Source: Dyella sp. AtDHG13
GTDB taxonomy: Bacteria > Pseudomonadota > Gammaproteobacteria > Xanthomonadales > Rhodanobacteraceae
DNA length: 57,859 bases
NCBI RefSeq assembly: GCF_003201105.1
Contig: NZ_QICJ01000016.1
Location: 35,307 to 93,165, forward strand
Direction of reading: 5' to 3'
The position numbers and the translations under genes were made by a program. Numbering within the stretch: position 1 is the first letter of the stretch; the number at the start of each line of letters is the position of its first letter. A model generated the notes under the pieces. The model was not told the origin of the DNA. It did not search any database and saw nothing but the letters and a program-made list of their open reading frames with translations. Positions 33,398-43,345 of this stretch are shown here, piece by piece.

Positions 33398-34312
33398 ATG
33401 TACATCGAACCGAACCCGTCGCTGCCCCCGGGCCCGCGCCCGCCACTGGTGGAGCCGGCGCTGGAGTCGCTGCTCAACCGGTCGATGCTGCAGGTACAGG
33501 TGGTGGCCGAGCTGCATCGCTGCGGCACCTGGTTCGCCGATGCGCCACGGCACGACTGCGGCCTGTTCCATCTGGTCGGCGCCGGCGGGTGTTCGGTGGA
33601 ATGCGACGAACTGGACGAGCCCATCGCGCTGGAAGCGGGCGACCTGGTGATCTTTCCGCATGGCACGCCGCATCGCCTGGGCGACACGGGCACCGCGGAC
33701 ACACCGGAGACCAGCCTGATCTGCGGCGAGTTCCGCTTCACCGGCGCGTCGCAGCACCCGCTCAGCCTGGCGCTGCCGTCCTGCATGGTGATCCATGCGT
33801 CCCGCGCCAGCACCACCTTCCGCCAGCTGGCCACCACCATGGCGGACGTGGTGCATGCCGACTGCGCCGGCCGCCACGTACTGCTCAACAAGCTGGCCGA
33901 TGCCTTGTTCACGCTGGCCATCTGCGACTACTCGCGGCATACCGGCGAGCGGCAGGGCCTGTTTGCCTCGCTGGCCGATCCGCGCATCGCGCGCGTGCTG
34001 CAGGCGGTGCACGACCATCCCGGAAAGGCTTGGACCATGCAGTCCATGGCCGCGCTGGCCTGCATGTCGCGCTCCGCCTTCGCCGAGCGCTTCACCCAGC
34101 TGATGAAGCTGCCGCCCATCCAGTACCTCACCCAATGGCGCGTAAGCATGGCCGAGCAGATGCTGCGCGACCGCCAGCAATCCGTGGCGGGCATTGCCCA
34201 GCAACTGGGTTACAGCAGCGAGGCCGCCTTCCGCCGACTGTTCAAGCGCGTGAGCGGCGTATGCCCCGGCCGCGTGCGTGGCGAAGGCCTGCGCGCCGCC
34301 AGCATCAATTGA
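33398..34312 (+). CDS. AraC-family transcriptional regulator with cupin sensor
   Basis: 304 residues; GAGGGACGCC precedes the ATG. The N-terminal cupin-6-type sensor domain carries CGTWFADAPRHDCGLFHLVG and GDLVIFPHGTPHRLGD. The C-terminal double helix-turn-helix contains WTMQSMAALACMSRSAFAER and QQSVAGIAQQLGYSSEAAFR. It follows the bufferin operon by 68 bp on the same strand. It could regulate that operon or act elsewhere; the ligand is unknown, though cupin-6 AraC proteins often regulate oxidoreductases. Confidence 0.9.
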   Translation: MYIEPNPSLPPGPRPPLVEPALESLLNRSMLQVQVVAELHRCGTWFADAPRHDCGLFHLVGAGGCSVECDELDEPIALEAGDLVIFPHGTPHRLGDTGTADTPETSLICGEFRFTGASQHPLSLALPSCMVIHASRASTTFRQLATTMADVVHADCAGRHVLLNKLADALFTLAICDYSRHTGERQGLFASLADPRIARVLQAVHDHPGKAWTMQSMAALACMSRSAFAERFTQLMKLPPIQYLTQWRVSMAEQMLRDRQQSVAGIAQQLGYSSEAAFRRLFKRVSGVCPGRVRGEGLRAASIN

Positions 34313-34451
34313 ACGGCGCGCCCGCGCGGCCAAGCACTGGCGTCACCACGCCACGCGAGTAGACTCCCCCCGATCACCCGTGCCATCGATCTTCGCGCGC
34401 CGGGCTATTGGCGCGCGACCGCAGAGCGTCCCCTCGCCGCGAGGTACCTCC

Positions 34452-36419
34452 ATGTTGATGCGTTGCGTAGCGTTTATCGGGTTGTTCGCGTGGACCATCG
34501 CGTCGCCGGCTGCGCCCGCAGCGGCAGCGGTGAAGGCGGATACGCCGAAAACGACATCCACCGGCACGCAATTCGTGGTGCCCGCTGAATGGGCCATCCA
34601 CGTCGCCGGCAACAAGGTCACGCTGGACCCGCCCGAGGAGGGCTCGCAGGCGGTGCTGGTCGACGTGAAGGCGAGCACGCCCGACGAGGCCGTGACGCAA
34701 GCCTGGAAAGCCTATGCGCCCGCCAGGACCTGGCCGCTGCAGGTGGCGAGCGATGTCGCGCCGCGCGACGACTGGGACCAGATCCGCATCTACAACTACG
34801 AAACCTCGGCCAACGACAAGCGCAGCGTCACCGCCATCGCCTATCGCCATGACAGGCAGTACACGGTGCTGATCTACGACATGGCCAATGCCGTGGGCGA
34901 AAAGCGCGCCTCGCAGCTGCGCGCCATCTCCGACCGCCTGCTGCCCAAGGGCTACAAGCGCGAGAGCTTCGCGGGCAAGACGGCCCATCCGCTGGATGAC
35001 GCGCGCGTCGACACGCTCAAGGCGTTCGTGGACAACGCGCGCAAGGCCTATGACGTGCCGGGCGTGGCGATCGGCCTGATCGACCACGGCAAGGTGGTAT
35101 TCGCGGGCGGCTTCGGCGTGCGCGAGCTTGGCAAGCCCACGCCCATCGATGCCGACACGCTGTTCATGATCGCCTCCAACACCAAGGCGCTCACCACGCT
35201 GATGCTGGCGCGCGAAGTGGACCAGCAGCGGTTCACCTGGAACACACCGGTGGTGAAGGTGATGCCGTCGTTCAAGCTGGGCGATGCGGATACCACGCGG
35301 CAGGTACTGATCCGTCACCTGATCTGCGCCTGCACGGGCATGCCGCGGCAGGACATGGAGTGGGTGCTCAACAGCCGCGACGCCACGCCGGAAACGGTGA
35401 TGAAGGCGCTCTCGGGCATGCAGCCCACCAGCCGGTTCGGCGAGCTGTTCCAGTATTCCAACCTGATGGCCGCCGCCGCGGGCTATATCGGCGGCCACGT
35501 GCTGTATCCCCAGCTGGAACTGGGCGCCGCCTACGACCTTGCCATGCAGAAGCAGGTGTTCGACCCGCTGGGCATGAAGATCACCACCTTCGACTACGAC
35601 CGCGCCCTGCTCGGCAACCACGCCACGCCGCACGGCCTGGATGTGGACGGCCATACCGCCATCGCCGCCATGGGCATCAACGATTCCATCCGCGCGGCGC
35701 GACCCGCCGGCGCGGCGTGGAGTTCGGTGAGCGACATGCTGCGCTACGTGCGCATGGAACTGGCCGACGGCCTGCTGCCGGACGGCAGCCGCTACGTATC
35801 CAGAGAGGCCCTGCTCGAACGGCGCAAGCCCAACGTGGCGCTGGGCACCACCGCCACCTACGGCATGGGCCTGATGGTGGACCGCACCTGGGGCATCCCC
35901 GTGGTGCATCACGGCGGCGACCTTGCCGGTTTCCACTCCGACATGATCTGGCTGCCGGAGCAGGACGTGGGCGCGGTGATCCTGACCAACGCGGACGCCG
36001 GCGTATTCATTCGCGGCCCGTTCCAGCGCCGCCTGCTCGAGGTGCTGTTCGACGGCAAGCCGCAGGCGCAGGGCGACGTCGACGCGGGCGTGAAGCGGCT
36101 GAAGGCGGAGATCGCCGCCGTGCGCAAGCGCCTGGTGGTGCCGGCCGATCCCGCGGAGGCAGCGAAGCTGGCGGAGAACTACCGCAACCCCGCCGTGGGC
36201 AGTATCCAGGTGGACCGCAGCGGCAAGAGCACCGTGTTCAACTTTGGCGCGTGGCGCAGCGAAGTGGCCTCGCGCAAGAACGACGACGGCTCCGTCTCCT
36301 TCATCACCATATCGCCGGGCTCGGACGGCTACGAGTTCGTGGTGTCGGGCACGGCGGACAACCGCAAGCTGGTGCTGCGCGACGAGCAGCACGAATACGT
36401 CTACGACGAGGTGAGGTAG
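34452..36419 (+). CDS. Secreted serine hydrolase, class C beta-lactamase fold
   Basis: 655 residues from ATG 34452 (GAGG 7 nt upstream; signal LFAWTIASPAAPAAAA). Residues ~30-180 are an extra N-terminal domain. The beta-lactamase/DD-peptidase domain has Ser242-x-x-Lys245 (MIASNTKAL), a YSN motif (FQYSNLMAAAAGY) and the HGG motif (VVHHGGDLAGF) in the right order. A C-terminal lipocalin-like domain (FNFGAWRSEVASRKND) follows. Such proteins include esterases and D-amino-acid peptidases, so beta-lactam resistance is not implied. A small MliC-like gene follows after 3 nt. Confidence 0.9.
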   Translation: MLMRCVAFIGLFAWTIASPAAPAAAAVKADTPKTTSTGTQFVVPAEWAIHVAGNKVTLDPPEEGSQAVLVDVKASTPDEAVTQAWKAYAPARTWPLQVASDVAPRDDWDQIRIYNYETSANDKRSVTAIAYRHDRQYTVLIYDMANAVGEKRASQLRAISDRLLPKGYKRESFAGKTAHPLDDARVDTLKAFVDNARKAYDVPGVAIGLIDHGKVVFAGGFGVRELGKPTPIDADTLFMIASNTKALTTLMLAREVDQQRFTWNTPVVKVMPSFKLGDADTTRQVLIRHLICACTGMPRQDMEWVLNSRDATPETVMKALSGMQPTSRFGELFQYSNLMAAAAGYIGGHVLYPQLELGAAYDLAMQKQVFDPLGMKITTFDYDRALLGNHATPHGLDVDGHTAIAAMGINDSIRAARPAGAAWSSVSDMLRYVRMELADGLLPDGSRYVSREALLERRKPNVALGTTATYGMGLMVDRTWGIPVVHHGGDLAGFHSDMIWLPEQDVGAVILTNADAGVFIRGPFQRRLLEVLFDGKPQAQGDVDAGVKRLKAEIAAVRKRLVVPADPAEAAKLAENYRNPAVGSIQVDRSGKSTVFNFGAWRSEVASRKNDDGSVSFITISPGSDGYEFVVSGTADNRKLVLRDEQHEYVYDEVR

Positions 36420-36422
36420 GCC

Positions 36423-36803
36423 ATGAACGGAACAGGCAGGGCGTGCTTGCGTGTCGCACCTCTCGCCACCGCACTGGCGGGCCCGGCGGCGATGGCCGGC
36501 GCGCAGCACCTGCCGCCGCTGCCGGTGGACAGCACGCTGGTGCGCGACTACCGCTGCCAGGGCGGCGCATCGCTGCACGTCACCTACTACAACCGCCAGG
36601 GCGGACAGAGCTTCGCGCAGCTGACGGTGAAGGGTCAGCCGATGCTGTTCGTGGATACGCTGGCCGCCTCGGGCGTGCGCTACGTCGCCGGCCCCTACGT
36701 GTGGTGGACCAAGGGCGACGGTGGCGATCTCTACGACCAGACCGCCGGCCCGGACGCGGCGCCGATCCTCGCCGGATGCACGTCCGCTTCACGCCAGCGC
36801 TGA
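36423..36803 (+). CDS. MliC-like (C-type lysozyme inhibitor) secreted protein
   Basis: 126 residues with signal-like N-terminus ending AMAGAQ. The core LVRDYRCQGGASLHVTYYN, AQLTVKGQPMLFVDTLAASG and YVAGPYVWWTKGDGGDLY with a final Cys (LAGCTS) matches the MliC/PliC fold with its two-Cys bridge. These bind and block C-type lysozyme in the periplasm. GAGGTAGGCC precedes the ATG and overlaps the upstream stop region, so the gene is coupled to the serine hydrolase. The exact lysozyme target is untested. Confidence 0.8.
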   Translation: MNGTGRACLRVAPLATALAGPAAMAGAQHLPPLPVDSTLVRDYRCQGGASLHVTYYNRQGGQSFAQLTVKGQPMLFVDTLAASGVRYVAGPYVWWTKGDGGDLYDQTAGPDAAPILAGCTSASRQR

Positions 36804-36979
36804 CGTTTTCCTCATCACGCTGAACCGTCCACGCCCGTTCCTTCAGCTACCTGAGCAGCTTGCTGCGTCGCATGATGACGCGGCAAATTCTCTCGCCCAT
36901 GCTCTCGCCGCACGCAGGAACCTACCGCCCGTCGGCTTGATCGCATGATCCTGCCAACCATGTAAGTCCCTGCGTCGGG

Positions 36980-36997
36980 CCGTGCTGGGGAGCACGG
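36980..36997. promoter_or_regulatory. Hairpin in the 5' leader of the TonB receptor gene
   Basis: CCGTGCT-GGGG-AGCACGG, perfect 7-bp stem, 32 nt before the proposed start. No T run follows. It might influence mRNA stability or translation of the receptor; function not known. Confidence 0.45.
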
Positions 36998-37029
36998 TTA
37001 CCTACATACATAACGACATGGGGAAGGGA

Positions 37030-39966
37030 ATGAATTGCCGTCGCTCTCGGGGTTTTGCCGCACGTTCCATCGGGGCCAGGCGCCCGCTCGCCATCGCCTG
37101 CATCGCCGCCCTGCTCGCCGCCACCGGTATGCCGGCGCTGGCCCAGCAGACGCAGGACCAGCCGACCGCCACCACGCCGCCGAACGCCAAGGCCGCGCCG
37201 ACCACGGCGAAACCGGCCAAGCCTGAGGAAAAACCGGCGCCCAAGTCCGAGAACCGGGCGACCAATCTCGACGCCATCGTGGTCACCGGCATCGCCGGCA
37301 GTATCGAGAACGCGCTCAAGACCAAGGAAAACGCCAACAACATCGTCGAGGCGATCTCCGCCGAGGACATCGGCAAGCTGCCCGACGCCAGCATCGCCGA
37401 GAGCCTGGCGCGCCTGCCCGGCCTGGCTACGCAGCGCGTGGACGGCCGCGCGGACCAGATCTCCATCCGCGGCCTGTCGCCCGACTTCGCCGGCACCACG
37501 CTCAATGGCCGCGAGCAGGCGACCATCGGCGAAAACCGCGGCGTGGAGTTCGACCAGTACCCGGCCGAGCTGATCAGCGGCGCGGTGGTCTACAAGACGC
37601 CCGACGCCAGCCTGATCGGCCAGGGCCTGTCCGGCACGATGGACCTGCACACGCTGCATCCGCTGGACCTGCCCAACCGCGCCATCGCCGCCAACCTGCG
37701 CGGCGAGTACACCACCAACGGCAAGCAGAACCCCGGCACGGACACGGGCAACCTGGGCCATCGCGCCAGCTTCTCGTACGTGGACCAGTTCCTCGACCAC
37801 ACACTGGGCCTGGCCGTGGGCTTCGCGCAGCTCGATTCGCCCATCCAGGAAAAGCAGTACCAGGCCTGGTGGTGGAGCAAGGACAACGGCCCCGGCAGCA
37901 TCGAGGACGCATGGGGCGGCCCGCACACGCCAGGCATGCCGGACAACGTGATCTCGCAGGAAGGCATGCAGCTGCGCGCGCAATCGGAAAACCAGCTGCG
38001 CAACGGCCTGATGGCCGTGCTGGAGTGGGCGCCGAACGACTGGTACCACGGCACGCTGGATACGTACTACTCCACCTTCAACGAGAAGAAGTACACCAAC
38101 GGCGTGCAGTGGGCGAGCGGCCCTTACGACAATGCGGGTGCCGCCGTGTACAGCAACGTGGGCACGGTGCCCGCGTCGCCGTATCCCATCGTCACCACCG
38201 GCAGCATCGCCAACATCCGCCCGATCCTGCAGAACGAGTACACCAAGGAACACGACAAGCTGTTCTCGGTGGGTTGGAACAACCAGTTCACCTTCGGCAA
38301 CGGCTGGGAGGCGATGGCGGATCTCTCGTATTCCAGCGCCAAGAAGGACCTGCACGACGCCTACCTGTTCGCCGGCATTCCGAACCAGGGCACGACCGGC
38401 GTGCAGTTCGCCACGCCGCAGAATTACGGCTTTCCGAACTTCCAGACCGGCGCGAACCTGGCCGACCCGTCGGCGATCCAGTTCACCGACCCGGACGACT
38501 ACGGCTACAACGGCCGCCAGGAATTCGACCACCAGGACGACCACATCAAGGCGATCCGCCTGCAGGTGTCGCACCCGGTGGGTTGGATCTTCAGCACGGT
38601 CGACGTGGGCGTGAACTACTCCGACCGCAAGAAGACCAAGTCGGCCGACGTCGAGTTCGCCTGGCTCAACGGCAACGGCTCCAGCGGCAGCGCCTACGAC
38701 CCGGCCTATAGCGTGCCCGTGAACCCGGCGTTCCTCTACGGCTCGACCAACATCGACTACGGCGGCATCGGCCGCATCCTCAACTACAACGTGCTGGGCG
38801 CGCTGGCCAACCAGTTCTACCTCACCTCGGGCAACAAGCAGAACGACTGGGCGCGCAATTATTCGGTCGAGGAAAAGGTGCCGGTCGGCTACGTGAAGTT
38901 CAACATCGACACGATGCTGGGCGACATCCCCTTGCGCGGCAACGCGGGCGTGCAGTTCGTGCATACCGACCAGTCGTCGGTCGCGCTGCAGACCAATGGC
39001 GACAACCTGGTGGCGCCGATCAGCGGTGGCACGACATACAACAACGTGCTGCCCAGCCTCAACCTGATCGCGACGATCGGCGACAAGCAGTACCTGCGCT
39101 TCGGCCTGGCCAAGACCATGGCGCGCGGCCGCATCGACGACGAGAAGGTGGCGACCTCCGCCAGCCTCAACCAGGTGGAGAGCGGCCCTGCCGCCGGGCA
39201 ATACCTGTGGTCGGGCAGCGGCGGCAACCCCAACCTCAAGCCGTACGTCGCGGTGGGCACGGACCTGTCCTGGGAAAAATATTTCGGCAAGGCCAGCTAT
39301 GTGGCGGTCGCGGTGTTCAACAAGAACCTGTTGAACTACATCTACAACCAGACCGTGCTCAACTACGACTTCTCCAAGTACACCAACGACGACCCGACGC
39401 ACCCGCCCAGCAGCAACATCGGCTCCTTCACCACGCCGGAAAACGGCACCGGCGGCCGCATGGAAGGCCTGGAGCTGTCCGGCTCGCTGGAAGGCGGCCT
39501 GGTGTCGCGCTGGCTGGACGGCTTCGGCATGCAGGGCAATTTCTCGCTGACCAACAGCTCCGTGCCGGTGAGTTCGGTGACCTCGATTCCCGGCGCGCCG
39601 TCCACCCTGCCCGGCCTGTCGCGCAAGGTCGCCAACCTCACGCTGTACTACGAGAAGTACGGCTGGTCGTTCCGCATCACCGAACGCTATCGTTCCTCGT
39701 TCACCGGCGAAGCGGTCGCGCTGTTCGACCAGCTGGGCTACCAGAAGGTGCTGGCGGACAAGCAGACGGATTTCCAGGCGGGCTACGCGTTCACGCAAGG
39801 CAGCTGGAACGGCCTGTCGGTGCTGCTGCAGGTCTACAACCTCACCAACTCGCCCTACAAGACGCAACAGATCTCCAGCCTGCCCGACAACGAGCAGATC
39901 GCCCGTCCGCTGGACTACAACACCTGGGGCCGCACGGTGATGTTCGGACTCAACTACAAGCTCTGA
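37030..39966 (+). CDS. TonB-dependent receptor (Xanthomonas/Caulobacter type)
   Basis: 978 residues from ATG 37030 (GGGGAAGGG directly before it, though close; ATG 37018 is the alternative). Signal peptide ends GMPALAQQ, then a Pro/Ala/Lys linker. The plug domain follows the TonB box (AIVVTGIAGSIENALK) with ISAEDIGKLPDASIAESLAR and DQISIRGLSPDFAGTTLNG. A 22-strand outer-membrane barrel ends NYKL, with a terminal aromatic two residues in. This group takes up glycans or degradation products as well as siderophores; the substrate is unknown here. The next gene is a secreted aspartic-protease-like protein, perhaps co-transcribed (43-nt gap). Confidence 0.93.
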   Translation: MNCRRSRGFAARSIGARRPLAIACIAALLAATGMPALAQQTQDQPTATTPPNAKAAPTTAKPAKPEEKPAPKSENRATNLDAIVVTGIAGSIENALKTKENANNIVEAISAEDIGKLPDASIAESLARLPGLATQRVDGRADQISIRGLSPDFAGTTLNGREQATIGENRGVEFDQYPAELISGAVVYKTPDASLIGQGLSGTMDLHTLHPLDLPNRAIAANLRGEYTTNGKQNPGTDTGNLGHRASFSYVDQFLDHTLGLAVGFAQLDSPIQEKQYQAWWWSKDNGPGSIEDAWGGPHTPGMPDNVISQEGMQLRAQSENQLRNGLMAVLEWAPNDWYHGTLDTYYSTFNEKKYTNGVQWASGPYDNAGAAVYSNVGTVPASPYPIVTTGSIANIRPILQNEYTKEHDKLFSVGWNNQFTFGNGWEAMADLSYSSAKKDLHDAYLFAGIPNQGTTGVQFATPQNYGFPNFQTGANLADPSAIQFTDPDDYGYNGRQEFDHQDDHIKAIRLQVSHPVGWIFSTVDVGVNYSDRKKTKSADVEFAWLNGNGSSGSAYDPAYSVPVNPAFLYGSTNIDYGGIGRILNYNVLGALANQFYLTSGNKQNDWARNYSVEEKVPVGYVKFNIDTMLGDIPLRGNAGVQFVHTDQSSVALQTNGDNLVAPISGGTTYNNVLPSLNLIATIGDKQYLRFGLAKTMARGRIDDEKVATSASLNQVESGPAAGQYLWSGSGGNPNLKPYVAVGTDLSWEKYFGKASYVAVAVFNKNLLNYIYNQTVLNYDFSKYTNDDPTHPPSSNIGSFTTPENGTGGRMEGLELSGSLEGGLVSRWLDGFGMQGNFSLTNSSVPVSSVTSIPGAPSTLPGLSRKVANLTLYYEKYGWSFRITERYRSSFTGEAVALFDQLGYQKVLADKQTDFQAGYAFTQGSWNGLSVLLQVYNLTNSPYKTQQISSLPDNEQIARPLDYNTWGRTVMFGLNYKL

Positions 39967-40009
39967 TCCACGACGATCCGAGCATCCCATCAACGCACAA
40001 GGACGTGAC

Positions 40010-41020
40010 ATGCGCCGTAGCGCAGCCCTGATCGGCACGACGCTGGCCATCGCGAGCGCGATGGCCAGCGCACAGCAACGCACCGAAGTACCCACCGTCT
40101 ACGAGGCCGGCCACTTCTACGCCACGCCGGTGCTGGCCGACGGCACGCGCCTGCGGCTGCTGGTGGATACCGGCGGAGGCGGCGGTGCCGGCTGGTTCGT
40201 GCTGCAGCGATCCACCGTGGCGCGCCTGCATCTGGCGACCGCCGATTGCACGGTGGATGGCGAGGCGCTGCACACCGTGGCCAGCCTCAGCTATCGCGAA
40301 GGCCATGCCTTGCCGGCAAGCAACGCCACGCCCTGCCCTGGCCCCGCGCTGATCATCCCGGGCTGGCAACCCGAGGGCGATGATGGGCAGCTTGGCGCGG
40401 GCTACCTGCCGCGCCATGTGTGGACGTTCGATTACCCGGCGCAGAAGCTGTGGCTGGAATCCGCAAGCTGGCAGGCCACACCGGACATGCACCGCGTGGA
40501 ACTCGGCATGCTCCGCACGGAGAAGGGCGAGCCGCAGACCGGTTTCCTGCGCATTTCCGTGCAGGTGGACGGCGAAACGATCGACCTGCTGCTGGATACC
40601 GGCGCCACTGCGCATCCCACCGAGGCCGGCAAGATCGCGGGCACGCCCGTCACCGCCAGCGGCATCGGCGTGGCTTCGTACATCACGCGCACACAGCTCG
40701 AGCGTTGGCATCGCGCGCATCCCGACTGGCGCGTGGTGGAGAAAGGCGACGATCTGCTGCCCTCGCAAGGCGCCACGCGGCTGATCGAAGTGCCGCGCCT
40801 GGTCGTGGCCGGCTGGGAACTCGGCCCGGTCTGGTTCACCGAGCGGCCCGATGCGAACTTCGCGAACAGGCCGGGCCATGTCGGCAGCTTCGTCGACCGG
40901 CCCATCCAGGGCGCGCTGGGCGCCAACGTGTTCCGGCATTTCCGCATGACGCTCGACTATCCCAACGCAACGGCATGGTTCGCCTGCGCCTCGGGCTGCC
41001 GCGTAGTGCCCACACCCTGA
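40010..41020 (+). CDS. Secreted retropepsin-like aspartyl protease family protein
   Basis: 336 residues with signal peptide (GTTLAIASAMASA-QQ). Two aspartyl-protease-type motifs are present: Asp53 in RLRLLVDTGGGGG and Asp196 in TIDLLLDTGATAHP. A ARLV-type hydrophobic-Gly end occurs near IQGALGANVFRHFRMTLDY. The family resembles bacterial pepsin-retropepsin-like proteins. Both motifs fit the pepsin-like pattern of two D-T-G sites in one chain. Substrate unknown; it follows the TonB receptor by 43 nt, which may point to processing of an imported peptide or of the receptor itself. Confidence 0.75.
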   Translation: MRRSAALIGTTLAIASAMASAQQRTEVPTVYEAGHFYATPVLADGTRLRLLVDTGGGGGAGWFVLQRSTVARLHLATADCTVDGEALHTVASLSYREGHALPASNATPCPGPALIIPGWQPEGDDGQLGAGYLPRHVWTFDYPAQKLWLESASWQATPDMHRVELGMLRTEKGEPQTGFLRISVQVDGETIDLLLDTGATAHPTEAGKIAGTPVTASGIGVASYITRTQLERWHRAHPDWRVVEKGDDLLPSQGATRLIEVPRLVVAGWELGPVWFTERPDANFANRPGHVGSFVDRPIQGALGANVFRHFRMTLDYPNATAWFACASGCRVVPTP

Positions 41021-41111
41021 CGGTGATGACTGATGGCATAGCCGGCCCGCAACGGTTTTCCGGCGGGATCGGGGTGGCTATGCTTCGGTGATCATCCGAC
41101 GGAGCGCAGCC

Positions 41112-42065
41112 ATGCGCGAGCTTTATCCAGAGATCGAGCCCTACCGCACCGAACGCCTGCGCGTGGACGATATCCACGAGCTGCATGTGGAGGAGTGCGG
41201 CAACCCGAACGGCCTGCCAGTGGTGTTCCTGCACGGCGGGCCGGGCTCGGGCCTGTCGCCGTATCACCGGCGTTTCTTCGATCCCGCGCGCTATCGCATC
41301 GTGCTGTTCGACCAGCGCGGCGCAGGCCGCTCGACGCCGCATGCCGAACTGCGCAACAACACCACCGCGCACCTGGTGCAGGACATCGAGACGATCCGCG
41401 AACACCTGGGCATCGAGCGCTGGGTGGTGTTCGGCGGCTCGTGGGGCTCCACGCTGGCGCTGGCCTATGCGCAGGCGCATCCGGAACGCGTGCTCGGCCT
41501 GGTGCTGCGCGGCATCTTCCTCGGCCGTCCCGCCGAACTGCGCTGGTTCAACGAACTCGACGGCGGCGCGCGCTGGATCTTTCCCGAGCGGTGGGCGCAC
41601 TACGAGGCGCACATTCCCGAGAACGAGCGCGACCACATGGTGGATGCGTACTGGCGCCGCCTCGACAGCGACGACGAAGCCGTGCGCGTGGCCGCCGCCA
41701 TGGCGTGGAGCGCGTGGGAAGGCGGCAGCACCACGCTGCTGCACGATCCGGATGAACCAGGCATCTTCGAAGACCCTCATGCCGCCGTCAGCGTGGCGCG
41801 CACCGAGGCGTACTACTTCCGCCACCAGGTGTTCCTGGAACCGGACCAGTTGCTGCGCGACGTCGGCCGCATCCGCCACATCCCGGCCACCATCGTGCAC
41901 GGCCGCTACGACGTGATCTGCCCGGTGAAGAACGCCTACGACCTGGCCACGGCGTGGCCGGAAGCGGCCTTCCATATCGTGCTCGCGGGACACAGCGCGG
42001 CCGACCCGGCCATTGTCGACGTGCTGATCAACGCCACCGACGCGCTGGCCGACCGCTACGTGTAG
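41112..42065 (+). CDS. pip: Proline iminopeptidase (S33 family)
   Basis: 317 residues from ATG 41112 (GGAG 7 nt upstream; the earlier GTG lacks homology). The start MRELYPEIEPYRTERLRVDD is typical. HGGPGSG forms the oxyanion loop, and catalytic Ser110 lies in FGGSWGSTLALAYA. Asp (HGRYDVICPV) and His (AGHSAADP) follow in order. The cytosolic enzyme removes N-terminal proline from peptides. Length and all motifs fit the monomeric Xanthomonas-type enzyme. Stand-alone gene. Confidence 0.95.
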   Translation: MRELYPEIEPYRTERLRVDDIHELHVEECGNPNGLPVVFLHGGPGSGLSPYHRRFFDPARYRIVLFDQRGAGRSTPHAELRNNTTAHLVQDIETIREHLGIERWVVFGGSWGSTLALAYAQAHPERVLGLVLRGIFLGRPAELRWFNELDGGARWIFPERWAHYEAHIPENERDHMVDAYWRRLDSDDEAVRVAAAMAWSAWEGGSTTLLHDPDEPGIFEDPHAAVSVARTEAYYFRHQVFLEPDQLLRDVGRIRHIPATIVHGRYDVICPVKNAYDLATAWPEAAFHIVLAGHSAADPAIVDVLINATDALADRYV

Positions 42066-42338
42066 TGCGCGACGCGCCTGTCCGGGTGGCGAGCCGGTCG
42101 TCTGGACGGCCATGCCACGCGGCGGAGCGCGACGACGCTGGCCACTTTCACCCCCTTGCGGCCAAACCGCCGCTGCGGTTTGATGCAGCCATGGGCGAGC
42201 GCTTCCCCATCATCGCGCCGCCTGCATGCTGCAATACCTTCTGCGTAGCGCCACGCGCCTGCGCATGAGCCGGCCGGGTCCCGCGATCCGGCCGGTAGTG
42301 TGTGTATGGCTTTAAAGCAACACAACTGGGAGGGTGAC

Positions 42339-43289
42339 ATGGAAAGCAGCAAAGTGCGTTCGTCGCGATGGATCGCCATCGCTGCGTGTCTTCTCTTGAG
42401 CGCCTTCGTCGGCGCGATGCCGGCGGCGCATGCCGGCGAGAATGCGGTGAGGCTGGATTTCGAGGCATCGCCCTATGCCGACTTCCTGTTCTACCTGCTG
42501 CACCGGGACAACCGTAACTTCCCCGACCTGCGTGCATCCGTGCCCATGGACGACGTGAAGACGCTCAACACCGGCGCCTTCCTTCCCGCCTATGCGATGG
42601 CCTCGGATGTGCGCAGCTATGCCGATCTCTATAAGTTGGCCTACACCTACGACGACAGCAAGGTGCTGATCGATACGCTCAAGCAGGGCGAATGGCATTT
42701 CCCCGCCTTCATGACGTACTGGCGGCAGCAGATGGAACCCAGGGAGCAGGCCACGATCGCCAGCTGGAAAGCGGAGGAGGCCAAGGGCCGCCACGTGGAG
42801 CGGCTGGAAGCGCTGACCCGCATGCGCTTTTCCTATGCCTCGGTGAAGGTGGCGGTGATCGCGCTCGGCCCGCTCGGTACGAACATGCAGAATCCGCCGA
42901 TCATGTTCGCGACCATGCAGGACGCGAACCTGCCCGCCGTGATCGGCTACGAAGGCACGCACATGATGATGAGCGCGCACAACGCGGACTGGAAACGCCG
43001 CAAGAACGCCAGCCAGGCGATTGCGCTGATCTCCGCGCGCGGCGGCACGGCCTACGACATCGAGGAAGCCCTGAGCCTGCTGATGGCGGCGAAGCTGCCC
43101 GCGTCCTACGACGAAGCGAGCGACCTACCATCGCACGACGAGGGGGATACGCCGCGCCGCGAACTGCTACGCGCGATGGAACGCGACTGGGATCGCTACC
43201 ACGCGAACACGTCGATGACCGCGGCGGACTTCGCCATCGACGAAACCCTGCGCACCTTCGGCGCGGGCGGCGTCGCGAAGAACCCGTAG
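42339..43289 (+). CDS. Secreted protein of unknown family
   Basis: 316 residues from ATG 42339 (GGAGGGTGAC before it; the frame is open to 42300). Signal peptide IAACLLLSAFVGAMPAAHA. I do not recognise the mature part. It has DLRASVPMDDVKTLNTGAFL, a lysine/Glu-rich middle (EQATIASWKAEEAKGRHVER) and a His-rich stretch IGYEGTHMMMSAHNADWKRR resembling, but not matching, a metallopeptidase helix (no HExxH). No membrane segment after the signal. Two conserved-looking patches suggest a folded periplasmic enzyme or binding protein. Independent transcription is likely. Confidence 0.7.
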   Translation: MESSKVRSSRWIAIAACLLLSAFVGAMPAAHAGENAVRLDFEASPYADFLFYLLHRDNRNFPDLRASVPMDDVKTLNTGAFLPAYAMASDVRSYADLYKLAYTYDDSKVLIDTLKQGEWHFPAFMTYWRQQMEPREQATIASWKAEEAKGRHVERLEALTRMRFSYASVKVAVIALGPLGTNMQNPPIMFATMQDANLPAVIGYEGTHMMMSAHNADWKRRKNASQAIALISARGGTAYDIEEALSLLMAAKLPASYDEASDLPSHDEGDTPRRELLRAMERDWDRYHANTSMTAADFAIDETLRTFGAGGVAKNP

Positions 43290-43345
43290 GGCATCGCGCG
43301 GAACGGGCGCCCGCCCCATGGCGGAGCCCGTTCCGGACTGATCCG

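Noticed and set aside
34452-36419. Beta-lactamase resistance gene
   Set aside because: The SxxK, YSN and HGG motifs fit the broad class C/serine hydrolase fold, but the extra N- and C-terminal domains point to an esterase or peptidase, and no AmpR-like regulator is adjacent.
36922-40095. A 1057-codon open frame on the minus strand opposite the TonB receptor
   Set aside because: It is composed mainly of Val, Arg, Ala, His and Gly, has no recognisable domain, and mirrors the third-position GC bias of the real receptor. It is a GC-rich antisense shadow.
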